Shown: piece by piece, positions 49,029 to 49,810 of the stretch | How the letters are laid out: every line of letters begins with the position of its first letter | Position numbering within the stretch: position 1 is the stretch's first letter | Assembly: GCF_937873925.1 (NCBI RefSeq) | Contig: NZ_CALNAT010000252.1 | Location: 1-49,810, forward strand | Length of the DNA stretch: 49,810 bases | Direction: 5' to 3' | DNA from: an uncultured Proteiniphilum sp. | Lineage (GTDB): Bacteria; Bacteroidota; Bacteroidia; Bacteroidales; Dysgonomonadaceae | Notes under the pieces: model-generated | What the model was told of the DNA's origin: nothing | Databases searched by the model: none | What the model saw: the letters and a program-made list of their open reading frames with translations, nothing else | Made by a program: the position numbers and the translations under genes

Positions 49029-49810
49029 ATGTCAAAGATCGACAAGACCCACCGGTTGAGTGTCTCACGCCAGTGTGAGCTGTTGGAGGTGCCACGTAGT
49101 AGCTTCTACTATTCTCCCCGTGAAGACGGTTCCTGCAATGAGGAACTGATGGAGCTGATCGACAAACAATATATGCATACCCCGTTCTATGGGGTACCTC
49201 GCATGACGAACCATTTGCGTAGCCTGGGACATGAAGTAAACCACAGGCGGATCCGCCGGCTATACCGGAAAATGGATTTGCGGGCAATGGGACCACGTCC
49301 CAATACGAGTAAACCCCACAAGGGGGAGGGACACCACATTTATCCCTACTTGCTGCGGGGGGTGTCCGTAGACCGTCCGGGCCAGGTCTGGGCGATGGAC
49401 ATCACCTATGTCCCGTTAGCGGGGAGCCACATGTGCCTGGTAGCCATAATTGATGTTTACAGCCGTTATATCGTGAGTTGGTCGCTGTCCAACGAGATCA
49501 CCCGTTGGTGCCGCGAGTGCCTTGAAGGGGCTATAATGCGTTATGGAGCCCCTGAGATACTCAACACGGACCAGGGGAGCCAGTTCTCCAGTCCCGAGTT
49601 CACCGGCTACTTTTCTTCGTATCCGGATTTAAAGTTCAGCATGGACGGTAAGGGACGTGCAATCGACAATATCTTTATCGAACGGTTCTGGAGGAGCCTC
49701 AAACACGAAAAGATCTATCTTGAACCCTCCGACAATGGTTTGGAGTTATATCACAAAATAAAGGATTATATGGAATTTTATAACAGGGAAAGACCCCATC
49801 AGGCATTGGG
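49029..49810 (+). CDS. IS3-family transposase OrfB (DDE integrase core), incomplete at the window edge
   Basis: The ATG at 49029 begins MSKIDKTHRLSVSRQCELLE; the frame is open to the end of the window (about 260 codons) without a stop. The rve integrase core is clear: WAMDITYVPLAGS (first Asp), LNTDQGSQFSSPEF (second Asp) and DNIFIERFWRSLKHEKIY (Glu), then YNRERPHQALG. It is in the -1 frame of orfA and is probably made mainly as the OrfAB fusion through the A7 slip. The 3' end lies outside the window. Confidence 0.93.
   Translation, partial: MSKIDKTHRLSVSRQCELLEVPRSSFYYSPREDGSCNEELMELIDKQYMHTPFYGVPRMTNHLRSLGHEVNHRRIRRLYRKMDLRAMGPRPNTSKPHKGEGHHIYPYLLRGVSVDRPGQVWAMDITYVPLAGSHMCLVAIIDVYSRYIVSWSLSNEITRWCRECLEGAIMRYGAPEILNTDQGSQFSSPEFTGYFSSYPDLKFSMDGKGRAIDNIFIERFWRSLKHEKIYLEPSDNGLELYHKIKDYMEFYNRERPHQAL

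Larger units (their letters stand above)
48682..49810 (+). mobile_element. IS3-family insertion sequence, left end and transposase genes (right end outside)
   Basis: An IS3-type element with orfA and orfB in adjacent frames. The left end is inferred to lie near 48682, starting TTACCCCTGAATCTTAGACA. The right end and any target-site duplication are outside the window. It interrupts the acyltransferase of the polysaccharide operon. Confidence 0.85.

Overview
The window looks like chromosome from a Bacteroidales bacterium (phylum Bacteroidota), probably a relative of Proteiniphilum or Petrimonas (Dysgonomonadaceae). That placement is an inference from gene content: an ExbB-ExbD-ExbD-TonB cluster, a UpxY-type NusG paralogue beside a polysaccharide locus, a biotin carboxyltransferase of the oxaloacetate/pyruvate type, and promoters with the Bacteroidota -7 element TAnnTTTG instead of the E. 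coli -10 box. I see no rRNA, tRNA or CRISPR array.

Layout. 1-1.9 kb: a small secreted protein of unknown function and a TerC/Alx membrane protein. 1.9-8.3 kb: exbB, two exbD, tonB, a small membrane protein, a PstS-like lipoprotein and a TPR protein, which together form an energised outer-membrane transport module. 8.3-12.2 kb: atpE-atpF-atpH-atpA-atpG; subunits a, beta and epsilon are absent, so the ATP synthase genes are split. 12.2-31.9 kb: housekeeping and accessory genes, mostly on the minus strand: engB, a sodium:solute symporter, a lipid kinase, an OvoA-type ovothiol enzyme, a GNAT, a DUF2207/LemA pair, the biotin carboxyltransferase, a tricorn-like protease, a PQQ-type sugar dehydrogenase, two VOC (PhnB-like) proteins, a Crp/Fnr regulator, a TIGR01777-type epimerase, a small GNAT and a zinc peptidase. 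32.1-35.5 kb: purA, a Fur-family regulator and a GHL10-type glycoside hydrolase.

35.6-49.8 kb is a polysaccharide locus. It starts with a decayed MNT nucleotidyltransferase and a UpxY-like antiterminator, followed by a structured intergenic region, a small HTH-like protein and a HAD-type phosphatase. Wza and Wzc homologues lie on the minus strand. Then comes a plus-strand operon behind a good promoter and a leader of about 140 nt: a WbpP-like epimerase, a WbpO/TviB-like dehydrogenase, a Wzy-like polymerase, a Wzx-like flippase, a glycosyltransferase and a second epimerase. The operon ends in an acyltransferase remnant cut by an IS3-family element that runs off the window. The genes from about 43.6 to 48.5 kb are much more AT-rich than their neighbours, as expected for exchanged surface-polysaccharide genes.

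Most unusual observations: (i) a 92-bp intergenic repeat present twice, 25 kb apart, in which three of the four differences fall in a hairpin and keep its pairing through G-U wobble; (ii) a candidate shared leader motif (11 of 13 bases) at almost the same distance downstream of the promoters of the HTH gene and the polysaccharide operon, a possible loading site for the UpxY-like factor; (iii) hidden broken genes (MNT antitoxin, acyltransferase); (iv) an oxygen-dependent OvoA-type enzyme with an atypical SAM motif; (v) several promoter-associated palindromes.
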